Below, piece after piece: positions 25,103 through 33,670 of a DNA stretch of 64,000 nt; within the stretch, counting starts at the first letter, position 1; each line of letters opens with the position of its first letter. The translations under genes were made by a program, and so were the position numbers. The DNA lies in NCBI RefSeq assembly GCF_000968535.2, contig NC_016112.1:1240001-1304000 (forward strand), written 5' to 3'. The notes under the pieces were generated by a model. It was not told the DNA's origin. It did not search any database and saw only the letters and a list, made by a program, of their open reading frames with translations. This DNA comes from Methylotuvimicrobium alcaliphilum 20Z (GTDB taxonomy: Bacteria; Pseudomonadota; Gammaproteobacteria; Methylococcales; Methylomonadaceae).

Positions 25103-27589
25103 ATGACTATGAAACAAAATCATTACCCATTGACCACCGATGACATCAAGCGAAACTTCTTTCGCAATTTAGCCAATGTGCAAGGCAAATTTCCGGCATT
25201 GGCCAGCACCTTCGATTATTACATGGCCTTGTCCTATACCGTGCGGGATATGCTGATGGCACGCTGGGTCGGTACCGCGACCGAATATGTCGAAAAAAAA
25301 TCGCGCACCGTGGCGTATTTGTCGGCCGAATTTTTGATGGGGCCGCATTTGGCATCGAATTTATTGAATCTGGGCATGACCGAATTGGTTACTCAGGCCA
25401 TGGCTGAACTAGGCTTGAAATTGGACGATTTGCTCGGGGAAGAGCCGGAGCCGGGCCTAGGGAACGGCGGTTTGGGGCGTTTGGCGGCCTGTTTTCTCGA
25501 TTCGATGGCGACAATGAATATTCCTTCCGTCGGTTATGGCATCCGTTATGAATTTGGAATTTTCGAGCAGGTCATCTTCGACGGCTGGCAGGTGGAAAAG
25601 ACCGATAAATGGTTGTTTCGAGGCAATCCCTGGGAGATTGTTCGCCCGGAATGGGCGGTCGAAATCAAGTTGGGCGGGCATACCGAGCGTTATGTTGCCG
25701 AAAACGGCGAAACGCGCGTCAATTGGATTCCTGGCTGGTCGGTCAAGGGCGTGCCGTACGACACGCCAATTTTGGGTTACCGCAACAATGCCGCGAACAC
25801 CTTGCGTTTGTGGCAGGCAGTCGCGCCCGAGTCGTTCAATTTCGAGCGTTTCAATCAAGGCGATTATTACGGCGCGGTCGAAGAAAAGGTCTCTTCGGAA
25901 AACTTGACCAAGATTTTGTATCCGAACGATGGACCATTACAGGGTAAGCAGTTGCGTTTGGAGCAGCAATATTTCTTCGTTTCGTGCTCATTGCAAGACA
26001 TGCTGCGCATCATGAAGACCCAGCGCATCCGTTTGGAGCATTTTCATGAAAAGTTCGCCGTGCAATTGAACGATACCCACCCCGCCATTGCGATCGCAGA
26101 GCTGATGCGGCTGTTGGTCGATGAGCACGATATGTCTTGGGACACGGCTTGGAACGTGACGAGACGAACTTTCGCCTACACCAATCACACGCTGTTGCCG
26201 GAGGCATTGGAATGTTGGCCTGTGGAATTGATGGAAAGTTTGCTGCCGAGATTGATGGAGATCATCTATGAAATCAATAGTCGCTTTCTCGAACAAGTCA
26301 GGGCGCAATGTCTCGGCGATACCGCCAAAGTCATCCGAATGTCGATGATCGACGAAAACGGGGCAAGAATGGTGCGTATGGCGCACCTGGCTTGTGCCGG
26401 CAGTCATGCGATCAATGGTGTCGCGGCGCTGCACACTGAACTGCTCAAGCGCGATGTGCTTAAGGATTTTTATAGTCTTTGGCCTGAGAAATTTAGCAAT
26501 AAAACCAACGGCGTGACGCCAAGGCGTTGGATGGCATTATGTAATCCGAGGCTCAGTAAGGTCATTAGCGAAGCGATCGGAGATACCTGGGTGAGAAATT
26601 TGGGAAAACTGCAAGATCTTCAGCGCTTTTCGGACGATGCGGTATTTTTAAATCGTTGGGACGATGCCAAGCGGCTCAATAAACATGATTTCGCGCTGAA
26701 TCTCTATAAGCGCACCGGCGTCAGCGTCGATCCGGAATCGATTTTCGATGTGCAGGCCAAGCGCATTCATGAATATAAAAGACAGCATTTGAATATTCTT
26801 TATGTGATTGCTCTTTACCGGAAGCTGAAAACCGATCCGCATTTCGATACTCATCCGCGCACCTTCATATTCGCCGGCAAGGCGGCGCCGGGCTATCATT
26901 TGGCCAAGCTTATTATTAAGCTGATTAATGAGGTGGGGCGGGTCGTCAATCGCGACCCGGCGACGAAAGACCGTCTCAAGGTTGTGTTCTTGCCGAATTT
27001 CAATGTCACGAACGGTCAGCAGATTTATGCCGCAACCGAGGTGTCGGAGCAAATTTCCACGGCCGGAAAAGAGGCTTCCGGAACCGGCAACATGAAGTTT
27101 GCGATGAATGGGGCATTAACTATCGGAACGTTGGATGGAGCGAATATCGAAATTCGCGAGGAAGTCGGTGAAGAAAATTTCTTTTTATTCGGCATGACAG
27201 CGGAAGAGGTGCGCTTAACTTATGAGCGGGGTTATGCTCCGAATGACGCGTATCAGCAAGATGCGATTTTGAAAGATGCCATCGATCTGATTCGAAACGG
27301 TTTTTTTTCGCACGGCGATACCGGTTTGTTCCGTGATTTGACCGATAATCTGATCTACAGCGATCCTTATTTGGTATTGGCCGACTTCAATGCGTATCGG
27401 GAGTGCCAAGATTCCATCGATTCGGTTTACCGCGACAGAATGCGTTGGAATAAGATGTCGGTGCTGAATACGGCGAGATCCGGTAAGTTTTCATCGGATC
27501 GAACGATTGCCGAGTATTGCCGCGAGATTTGGAAGGTGGAATCGGTACCGATCGATGTTCCGGAAGTGGACCCATTTAGGCTTGTTTGA
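25103..27589 (+). CDS. glgP: Glycogen/starch/alpha-glucan phosphorylase
   Basis: An 828-residue GT35 phosphorylase, full length. It removes glucose from alpha-1,4-glucan ends with phosphate, releasing glucose 1-phosphate. Diagnostic segments are the N-terminal GNGGLGRLAACFLDSMAT, QLNDTHPAIAIAELMR, TNGVTPRRW, and the pyridoxal phosphate site EASGTGNMKFAMNGALTIGT, whose Lys lies near residue 665. The start is ATG 25103, with a second in-frame ATG two codons later and no strong ribosome site. No other glycogen gene is next to it. Downstream is repeat family C. Confidence 0.96.
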   Translation: MTMKQNHYPLTTDDIKRNFFRNLANVQGKFPALASTFDYYMALSYTVRDMLMARWVGTATEYVEKKSRTVAYLSAEFLMGPHLASNLLNLGMTELVTQAMAELGLKLDDLLGEEPEPGLGNGGLGRLAACFLDSMATMNIPSVGYGIRYEFGIFEQVIFDGWQVEKTDKWLFRGNPWEIVRPEWAVEIKLGGHTERYVAENGETRVNWIPGWSVKGVPYDTPILGYRNNAANTLRLWQAVAPESFNFERFNQGDYYGAVEEKVSSENLTKILYPNDGPLQGKQLRLEQQYFFVSCSLQDMLRIMKTQRIRLEHFHEKFAVQLNDTHPAIAIAELMRLLVDEHDMSWDTAWNVTRRTFAYTNHTLLPEALECWPVELMESLLPRLMEIIYEINSRFLEQVRAQCLGDTAKVIRMSMIDENGARMVRMAHLACAGSHAINGVAALHTELLKRDVLKDFYSLWPEKFSNKTNGVTPRRWMALCNPRLSKVISEAIGDTWVRNLGKLQDLQRFSDDAVFLNRWDDAKRLNKHDFALNLYKRTGVSVDPESIFDVQAKRIHEYKRQHLNILYVIALYRKLKTDPHFDTHPRTFIFAGKAAPGYHLAKLIIKLINEVGRVVNRDPATKDRLKVVFLPNFNVTNGQQIYAATEVSEQISTAGKEASGTGNMKFAMNGALTIGTLDGANIEIREEVGEENFFLFGMTAEEVRLTYERGYAPNDAYQQDAILKDAIDLIRNGFFSHGDTGLFRDLTDNLIYSDPYLVLADFNAYRECQDSIDSVYRDRMRWNKMSVLNTARSGKFSSDRTIAEYCREIWKVESVPIDVPEVDPFRLV

Positions 27590-27612
27590 CCTGTAAGTTG
27601 TGCATACTGTCT

Positions 27613-27841
27613 TTCGAAAAGGCTATGTATGCGGTAATAGTTGAAAACACCACCACTACCGGAAGCACTTAAAAGTTCAATGTAAATTGTAGGGTACGCT
27701 GCGCGTACCTAATGTCGGCACAAGGCAACAAATTAGGACACGTTAAACTACGGGTGGTACGCACAGCGTATCCTACAGTCTTCAAGTTTCGAGATTGGTG
27801 TAGGATTCACTTCAACTATTAACGCGAACATAGCCTTCGAA
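27613..27841. repeat. Family C element, copy 2
   Basis: About 229 bases bounded by inverted repeats: AAGGCTATGTATGCGGTAAT at the left and ATTAACGCGAACATAGCCTT at the right, with TTCGAA outermost on both sides. The interior holds an inverted pair of the GTAGGGTACGC family (27690 and 27778). It lies directly after glgP. Confidence 0.7.
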
Positions 27842-27852
27842 AAAGTCTCGGG

Positions 27853-27880
27853 CAAAAAAAATGCGGCTAAAAAGCCGCAT
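27853..27880 (-). terminator. Rho-independent terminator of pdxA-rsmA
   Basis: On the minus strand an 8-base stem ATGCGGCT / TTTT / AGCCGCAT is followed by seven or more T residues. It lies about 140 bases past the rsmA stop codon. Confidence 0.85.
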
Positions 27881-28017
27881 AAAGGATATTAGAAGGATAT
27901 AAGCTCTTAAAAAAATAGCAGTATTTGAAAGTTTGCATCTCAAGAGTTGTGCATAGTTTATGCAAGATATCCGGCTTTGAAAATGTGGCAAATTGTCGCG
28001 TGGCGGATTGTCGCAGT

Positions 28018-28806
28018 TTATTCGGTGTCTTTTTTTAGGTTGCGGCTCAAGGCCGCGAAGTCTTCCAGTGACAATGTTTCGGCGCGCACGGTCGGGTCGA
28101 TGCCGAGTTCTGCTATTTGTTGTTCGTCAAGCAAATTCCTTAATGAGTTGCGAATCGTTTTACGGCGTTGAGAGAAGGCATGAACGACAACCTGATTCAA
28201 CTCTTCGACTGAATTGACCGAAACCGGGGGCTTGTTATGAGGAATCAGACGGATAATCGATGAGGTTACTTGCGGCGCGGGGTCGAAACTTTCCGGCGGG
28301 ACGTCGAATAAATGTTCCGCTGCGCAATAATAGTGCGCCATGACGCTCAATCGTCCGTATTTCTTGCTGCCGGGCTCGGCACAAATCCGATCCACGACTT
28401 CTTTCTGCAGCATAAAATGCATATCGGCGATGCAGGATGTGCTCTCCAATAAATGAAATAGCAACGGCGTGGAAATATTGTAAGGCAGGTTACCGATGAT
28501 TCTAAGCGGTTTGCCGTCCGCCGCAAGCGCTTGGAAATCGAAACTCAATGCATCGGCGCTATGAATCGTCAAGCGTTCATTGTCGCCGAATTTCTTTTTC
28601 AACAGACTCACTAGGTCGCGGTCCAGTTCAACGATATCGAGCCGGATGGCATGGTCCAATAGCGGCGCCGTCAACGCGCCTTGCCCGGGGCCGATTTCAA
28701 CCCAGTGTTCGCCCGGGCGGACCTGTATATTGCCGAGAATTTCTTCGATGATCGAATAATCGGTTAAAAAATTCTGGCCGAAACGTTTGCGGGCTTTATG
28801 CGTCAT
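28018..28806 (-). CDS. rsmA: 16S rRNA dimethyladenosine transferase
   Basis: About 262 residues from ATG 28806 ([14 protein letters not shown]), the conserved N-terminus of KsgA/RsmA. The longer open frame to 28935 is only overlap with pdxA. It uses S-adenosylmethionine to dimethylate the two adjacent adenines near the 3' end of 16S rRNA. Visible motifs are FGQNFLTD, the SAM loop [10 protein letters not shown] and the catalytic NLPYNIS. The ATG lies 11 bases inside the pdxA coding region, so the genes are translationally coupled in the common gammaproteobacterial pdxA-rsmA order. Here no apaG/apaH follows. Confidence 0.95.
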   Translation of the reverse strand: MTHKARKRFGQNFLTDYSIIEEILGNIQVRPGEHWVEIGPGQGALTAPLLDHAIRLDIVELDRDLVSLLKKKFGDNERLTIHSADALSFDFQALAADGKPLRIIGNLPYNISTPLLFHLLESTSCIADMHFMLQKEVVDRICAEPGSKKYGRLSVMAHYYCAAEHLFDVPPESFDPAPQVTSSIIRLIPHNKPPVSVNSVEELNQVVVHAFSQRRKTIRNSLRNLLDEQQIAELGIDPTVRAETLSLEDFAALSRNLKKDTE

Positions 28807-29809
28807 GGGTACGGATTGGGGAAGATGAGGACATTGCCAGTGCCGTTGCCAAGGCATATTCGATGCTACCCGTGTCGATAGAACCTGTTCCGGCCAGATC
28901 GAGCGCGGTGCCGTGGTCGACCGAGGTGCGTACAATCGGTAAACCCAATGTGATGTTGACGGCGTTGCCGAAGCCTTTATATTTCAACACCGGCAATCCC
29001 TGGTCGTGATACATCGCCAATACGGCGTCGGCCGTGTCGAGATATTTTGGCGTAAACAACGTATCGGCCGGGAGCGGGCCAATTAGGTCGAGGCCTTGTT
29101 CGCGTAGATTTTCCAATACCGGTTCGATGATCTCTTTCTCTTCCAGTCCCAAATGGCCGTTTTCGCCGGCATGGGGATTCAAGCCGCAGACCAGTATTTT
29201 CGGATTGGCCACATTGAAGCGCGTCTGCAGATCTTGGGCCAGGATGCGTAGAACGCTTCTTAGCCGGTTATGCGTAATCGCCGCGGCGACATCGGCAAGC
29301 GGGAGATGGGTCGTGACTAGCGCGACTCGGAGTCCCGGTGTCGCCAACATCATGACCGGATGCCCGCCGGTAATGCCGGCAATATATTCGGTGTGACCGC
29401 TGAAAACAATGCCCGCATCGTTGATGACGCCCTTATGCACAGGACCTGTGACCATCGCATCGAACGAGCCTTCGATGCAGCCTTTTGCCGCGCGCGTGAT
29501 TGTTTTGAGGACATAGCGGCTATTTTCCATGTTAAGTTGCCCGCTTTGCGCCGGTACATTCATTTTAACCGGCAAGACGCTGATAGAGCCTGCGCTTTGT
29601 TCGACGAGTTCCGATAACGGGTCGAATGACTTGATCTCGAGTTTAAGACCTAGTGATTCCGCGCGTTGCATCAGCAAATCGGGGTCGGCGATCGCAACGA
29701 GTTGGCAGGCATGGCTTTGTTGTGCCAGCATGATACAAAGATCGGGGCCGATACCGCCTGGTTCGCCGGGAGTGACGGCGATGCGCTTCAATGTAGGAGT
29801 TGCGTCCAT
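28796..29809 (-). CDS. pdxA: 4-hydroxythreonine-4-phosphate dehydrogenase
   Basis: A 337-residue enzyme of pyridoxal phosphate synthesis (DXP-dependent route). It oxidises 4-phosphohydroxy-L-threonine with NAD+. Motifs include the N-terminal [26 protein letters not shown], the metal ligands in SGHTEY and TTHLPL, and [15 protein letters not shown]. Length and start (ATG 29809) match the family. It is upstream of, and overlaps, rsmA. The more usual upstream partner surA is not adjacent. A family A fragment lies in the promoter region. Confidence 0.95.
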   Translation of the reverse strand: MDATPTLKRIAVTPGEPGGIGPDLCIMLAQQSHACQLVAIADPDLLMQRAESLGLKLEIKSFDPLSELVEQSAGSISVLPVKMNVPAQSGQLNMENSRYVLKTITRAAKGCIEGSFDAMVTGPVHKGVINDAGIVFSGHTEYIAGITGGHPVMMLATPGLRVALVTTHLPLADVAAAITHNRLRSVLRILAQDLQTRFNVANPKILVCGLNPHAGENGHLGLEEKEIIEPVLENLREQGLDLIGPLPADTLFTPKYLDTADAVLAMYHDQGLPVLKYKGFGNAVNITLGLPIVRTSVDHGTALDLAGTGSIDTGSIEYALATALAMSSSSPIRTHDA

Positions 29810-29875
29810 GGGGTAATTTAAGAAAAACGATTATTTTACTGTAAGCGTGCATCTACAGGAAGCGCTTTAAAGCCT

Positions 29876-29935
29876 GGTGCCGAAAACCCCCGGTGCCTCC
29901 TCGGGCACAATCGAAATTCGAAGTGCGATAGGTAT
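29876..29935 (-). repeat. Family A repeat, short copy
   Basis: Reverse-oriented, about 60 bases: GGTGCCGAAAACCCC joined to CGAAATTCGAAGTGCGATAGG and TA. Like 22443-22502 it keeps both ends and lacks the core. It lies between divergent pdxA and the Hsp70-cluster promoter. Confidence 0.7.
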
Positions 29936-30049
29936 AGTAAACAGGTCTATTACAGCATTTGAAATCTTGGCGATTCTTGCTTTGTTGTTCATTTGCCGTC
30001 TGTTCGCGTAAAATCTTGTCATAACTATTCAATTGAGACGGGAAATACG

Positions 30050-30430
30050 ATGAAACAGGTTTTAATAATAGCGTTGGCTTTCATTTCCTTATCCGCACAA
30101 GCGGACGATGCCAAAAACGAATGGCATAACACCTCGCTATCCGACGCGACGATCAAAAAAATTCAAGAGTCGCAATATCATTATAAAAAATGTATTGCTA
30201 ACGAATTACAAGTTGTTTCGGCAAAGCCGCAAGATGTTAGAAAAGGTACCGAAGCCATCGTTAAGAAATGCGAGAATGTTCTGGCCGATATGAGAAATGT
30301 GTATCTCCAGGAAAAAGTACCTGAAGTGATTGCCGACCGGCATTTAAAGCAAATGCGCATTCAAACCACGCGCGACGTGCTCAGAGAAATGATGTTCATC
30401 GAATCCGCGCGAAAAGCCGGACAACAATAA
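30050..30430 (+). CDS. Small secreted protein heading the DUF2760-Hsp70 cluster
   Basis: 126 residues from ATG 30050, preceded by GACGGGA. The frame stays open upstream to 29993, but only this start gives a signal peptide. Residues 1-19 (cleavage after AQA) target it to the periplasm. The mature protein is helical and charged, with two cysteines (CIANELQ and KKCENVL) spaced to allow a disulfide. No family is recognised with confidence. It lies 19 bases before the DUF2760 gene in the same direction, so it is probably in the same operon as the Hsp70 cluster. Confidence 0.75.
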   Translation: MKQVLIIALAFISLSAQADDAKNEWHNTSLSDATIKKIQESQYHYKKCIANELQVVSAKPQDVRKGTEAIVKKCENVLADMRNVYLQEKVPEVIADRHLKQMRIQTTRDVLREMMFIESARKAGQQ

Positions 30431-30449
30431 TTAAATTAGTACGGATATT

Positions 30450-31130
30450 ATGAATACGACCTATACGATAGATTTAACCCTAAAGCCGACAACCTTCGAT
30501 TTATGGCATGTTTGTTTGGCGGGAACGGTGGCTTTATTAGCGATTTTGCTGATCGTGTTGTTGATAGTCATGTTGATCGGAATCGCCAGAGGTAGAAAAA
30601 AACTGCTTGAGGAAGCCTTACGCAAGTCTGCCGCCTCGTTGGCCGAAACCGTCAAGATACCCGAGCCTGAAGTCAAAGTCGTCGAGAAGATCGTCGAAGT
30701 CGAAAAAGTCGTTCAAGCGCCGGCGCCGGAGCCGGTCGTATTAAAAGAAGCAACGCCGGATGCGGCTTTACAATTGTTGAGTTTATTACAAAAAGAAGCC
30801 CGCTTCATCGACTTCATTAAAGAAGATATTACCGCTTACAATGACGCCGATATCGGTGTGGCCGCAAGGGTTGTTCATGAAGGCTGCAATAAGGCGATCA
30901 ACGAACATTTTAAACTCGTGGCCGTCCATGAAGGTCAAGAAGGAAATAAAGTGACTTTGCCAAAAGGATTCGATGCCGCGTCGATTAGATTGACCGGCAA
31001 CATTGTCGGCGAAGCGCCGTTTACCGGAACTTTGATTCATAGAGGTTGGCAAGCGGCCGAAATACGTCTCCCTAAATTGACTGCGGGGCATAATGCCAAG
31101 ATTATCGCACCGGCCGAGGTAGAATTATGA
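30450..31130 (+). CDS. DUF2760 membrane protein
   Basis: A 226-residue DUF2760 protein. There is one transmembrane segment at about 22-48 (VALLAILLIVLLIVMLIGIA). A Val/Glu/Lys-rich linker follows (EVKVVEKIVEVEKVV), then the conserved C-terminal domain starting ALQLLSLLQKEARFIDFIKE and containing NDADIGVAARVVHEGC. The topology suggests a cytoplasmic domain tethered to the inner membrane. Its stop overlaps the ATG of the following Hsp70 gene (ATGA). DUF2760 genes are regularly next to divergent Hsp70 genes, so it may be the membrane anchor or client adaptor of these chaperones. The function is not known. Confidence 0.88.
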   Translation: MNTTYTIDLTLKPTTFDLWHVCLAGTVALLAILLIVLLIVMLIGIARGRKKLLEEALRKSAASLAETVKIPEPEVKVVEKIVEVEKVVQAPAPEPVVLKEATPDAALQLLSLLQKEARFIDFIKEDITAYNDADIGVAARVVHEGCNKAINEHFKLVAVHEGQEGNKVTLPKGFDAASIRLTGNIVGEAPFTGTLIHRGWQAAEIRLPKLTAGHNAKIIAPAEVEL

Positions 31131-33265
31131 AAAGTTTATTTGGACATTTGAAACCGGAAAATTCGAACAAGGATCTCTTCAAATCGAATAAAGCTAATGA
31201 AAACATAGCCGATTTAGAATCTCAAATAGAAGAGGTTCAAGAAGAGGAGCAACAGGTTGAAGGAGCTCAGGGAGGGCAGCCTGAGACTGAAGAGTCGAAA
31301 ACTGAAGTATTACAGGCCGAAGGGAACGAAATAGAATCGAACGAAGAAATAGAGTCGAATGAAACAGAGTCGTTAGATGATAACACTGAAGAAAGTAATG
31401 ATGTCGAAGTCATGACGAATGAAAGTACAGGGCCTCGTTTTTCGGTTGGGATAGACTTAGGCACGACGCATTGCGTGTTGTCTTATGTCGATTTAAGTCA
31501 AAGCGATGAAGATGGTCATGCTCAAGAAGTCATGGCGATACCTCAGTTAACTTCGCCGGGTGCGGTCGAGGAATTGATGCAGTTGCCGTCTTTTTTATAT
31601 CAGGCGCATCATTCCGAATTGGCGGAAGGTTCGACGGCTTTGCCTTGGACCTCGAAACCTGAATTTTTAGTCGGCGAGATCGCTCGCAGTTTAGGGAGTA
31701 AAGCCCCGATTCGGCTGGTTTCTAGTGCGAAAAGTTGGCTGTGCCATGCCGGAGTCGATTGTAAGGCGCCAATTTTGCCGGCTGAGGCGCCTGAAGAAGT
31801 CGAGCGGGTTTCGCCTTTTCAAGCGACCGTCGCCTATTTACAGCACATACGCGATGCCTGGACGCAACAGCACCCCGATGCGCCGTTGGCTAGTCAAGAC
31901 TTGACAATTACGGTGCCGGCGTCGTTCGATCCTGCGGCTCGCGAATTGACTGTCGAAGCGGCACGTTTTCTCGGTTTGGAACAAGCACTCTTGCTCGAAG
32001 AGCCACAATCGGCATTGTATAGCTGGATCGAAAGAAGTAACGGAGAATGGCGAAAGCAAACTGAGGTCGGCGATATTATATTGGTAATCGATATCGGCGG
32101 CGGTACGACCGACTTGTCCTTGATCGCGGTTACCGAACAGGACGGAAATTTGGAACTCACGCGAGTCGCGGTCGGAGACCATATCTTGCTCGGCGGCGAC
32201 AATATGGATCTGGCCTTGGCTTATACCGTCAAAGCCAAGCTCGAAAAGGACGGAAAGCGTTTGGAGTCCTGGCAAATTCAAGCCTTGACCCATGGCTGCC
32301 GCGAAGCGAAAGAAAAGATTTTCAACGATCCCTCGTTGGATGTGATGCCTTTGGTCGTTCCGAATCGTGGTTCGTCGTTAATCGGCGGTTCGTTGCGTAC
32401 CGAATTGACGCGCGATGAAATCAATAATGTGTTGATAGAAGGCTTCTTTCCGCGAGTCTCTGCCGCCGACCGTCCGATCAGCCGTCCTCGTGGCGGGCTG
32501 CGTACGGCGGGCTTACCTTATGCGCAGGATGCCGGTATCACACGGCATTTGTCGGCGTTTTTGGCCAAACAACTTAACGCAACCGACGACTTAAAAGATA
32601 TCAATCTGCCAGAGCATGCATCGTTTTTACATCCGACTGCTGTGTTGTTCAATGGCGGCGTACTAAAAGCCGTGCCCCTGGCCGAGCGCTTGATGGAGGT
32701 TCTAAACAGCTGGTTGACTGGAGAGCAAGCGCCCGAAGCGCGCTTGCTAGAAGGTGCCGATCTCGATCTAGCGGTCGCGCGCGGAGCCGCCTATTATGGT
32801 TATGTGCGCAAAGGTAAAGGCGTTCGGATCAAAGGCGGCACGGCGGCTTCTTATTATGTCGGTATTGAAAGCGCAATGCCTGCGGTGCCGGGTATGCCGC
32901 CCGAGATCGAAGCGCTGTGTATCGCACCGTTCGGCATGGAAGAAGGCACTGAAGCAACATTGCCCGATGACGAATTCGGATTAGTCATCGGCGAACCTGT
33001 ACGATTCCGTTTTTTCAGCTCGAATACACGCCGCGAGGACCAAGTCGGTACCCGGTTGGAGTATTGGATCGATGAAGAGCTCGAAGAGTTGGATGAAATC
33101 GAGATTACTTTGCCTGAAGAAGGAAGAAGAGTCGGGGAGGTTGTTCCGGTGCATCTAACTTCGGCCGTGACCGAAGTCGGTACCCTCGAATTGCATGCGG
33201 TCTCGCGTCAAGACGACAAGCGTTGGAAAGTGGAGTTCGACGTTCGGGCCGGCGAAGAGGATTGA
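31127..33265 (+). CDS. Divergent Hsp70 family protein with acidic N-terminal extension
   Basis: A 712-residue Hsp70-fold ATPase. The first 100 residues are a Glu/Asn-rich low-complexity extension not seen in DnaK. The nucleotide-binding domain then shows VGIDLGTTHCVLSY (about 104), a second phosphate loop VIDIGGGTTDLSLI (about 320) and an adenosine motif region FNGGVLKAVPL. The C-terminal beta-rich part is short, and the DnaK-type lid and EEVD-like tail are absent. It is therefore not a housekeeping DnaK. It is translationally coupled to the DUF2760 gene. A second, longer Hsp70 follows after a repeat insertion. The likely role is an ATP-driven chaperone for a specialised, possibly membrane, target. 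Confidence 0.9.
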   Translation: MKSLFGHLKPENSNKDLFKSNKANENIADLESQIEEVQEEEQQVEGAQGGQPETEESKTEVLQAEGNEIESNEEIESNETESLDDNTEESNDVEVMTNESTGPRFSVGIDLGTTHCVLSYVDLSQSDEDGHAQEVMAIPQLTSPGAVEELMQLPSFLYQAHHSELAEGSTALPWTSKPEFLVGEIARSLGSKAPIRLVSSAKSWLCHAGVDCKAPILPAEAPEEVERVSPFQATVAYLQHIRDAWTQQHPDAPLASQDLTITVPASFDPAARELTVEAARFLGLEQALLLEEPQSALYSWIERSNGEWRKQTEVGDIILVIDIGGGTTDLSLIAVTEQDGNLELTRVAVGDHILLGGDNMDLALAYTVKAKLEKDGKRLESWQIQALTHGCREAKEKIFNDPSLDVMPLVVPNRGSSLIGGSLRTELTRDEINNVLIEGFFPRVSAADRPISRPRGGLRTAGLPYAQDAGITRHLSAFLAKQLNATDDLKDINLPEHASFLHPTAVLFNGGVLKAVPLAERLMEVLNSWLTGEQAPEARLLEGADLDLAVARGAAYYGYVRKGKGVRIKGGTAASYYVGIESAMPAVPGMPPEIEALCIAPFGMEEGTEATLPDDEFGLVIGEPVRFRFFSSNTRREDQVGTRLEYWIDEELEELDEIEITLPEEGRRVGEVVPVHLTSAVTEVGTLELHAVSRQDDKRWKVEFDVRAGEED

Positions 33266-33358
33266 CTCGGGTATGGGTTCCCTCGGAGAGCCGTGGGAAC
33301 CGGAAAATTATCTCGCGCAGGGGCGCTGAGAAAACACGTTTAACCAACGTGTCTGGAT

Positions 33359-33557
33359 ATACCTTTCGCACTTCAAATTTCGGCAGTGCCTAAGGAGGCA
33401 CCGGGGTGCTCGGCATAGAACCTACATGGACGTATTTACCCAGCACCTAAATTCCATAGCCTATTGGTCATGGTTAATTGTCTTGGATAATTTAGGTCTG
33501 GGTTCTCGGCGTCCTTTGACGAACCCCCTGTGCCGAATTTTGATCTACGATGAGTAT
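33359..33557 (+). repeat. Family A repeat with nested family E, inside the Hsp70 cluster
   Basis: The left end is TATACCTTTCGCACTTCAAA and the right end is GCCGAATTTTGATCTACGAT, then GAGTATA. TA flanks both sides. A family E palindrome sits after CATGGACGTATTTAC. It separates the two Hsp70 genes and makes the only large gap in the cluster. Confidence 0.85.
33439..33502. repeat. Family E palindrome, copy 2
   Basis: CCCAGCACCTAAATT at the left and AATTTAGGTCTGGG at the right. It is inserted at the same core position of family A as copy 1. Confidence 0.8.
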
Positions 33558-33670
33558 ACATTCTCATGGGTAGCTTTTGGCTACGGAAGCATAGAAACAA
33601 GAATTAAGCTTCAACTCTCTGCGCCCTTGCGTCACTGCGAGGGAAAAGAAATAAAGCCGTCTATAATGCC

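Noticed and set aside
33359-33557. Possible CRISPR or riboswitch between the Hsp70 genes
   Set aside because: No regular repeat-spacer pattern; the structure is one family A copy with a nested palindrome.
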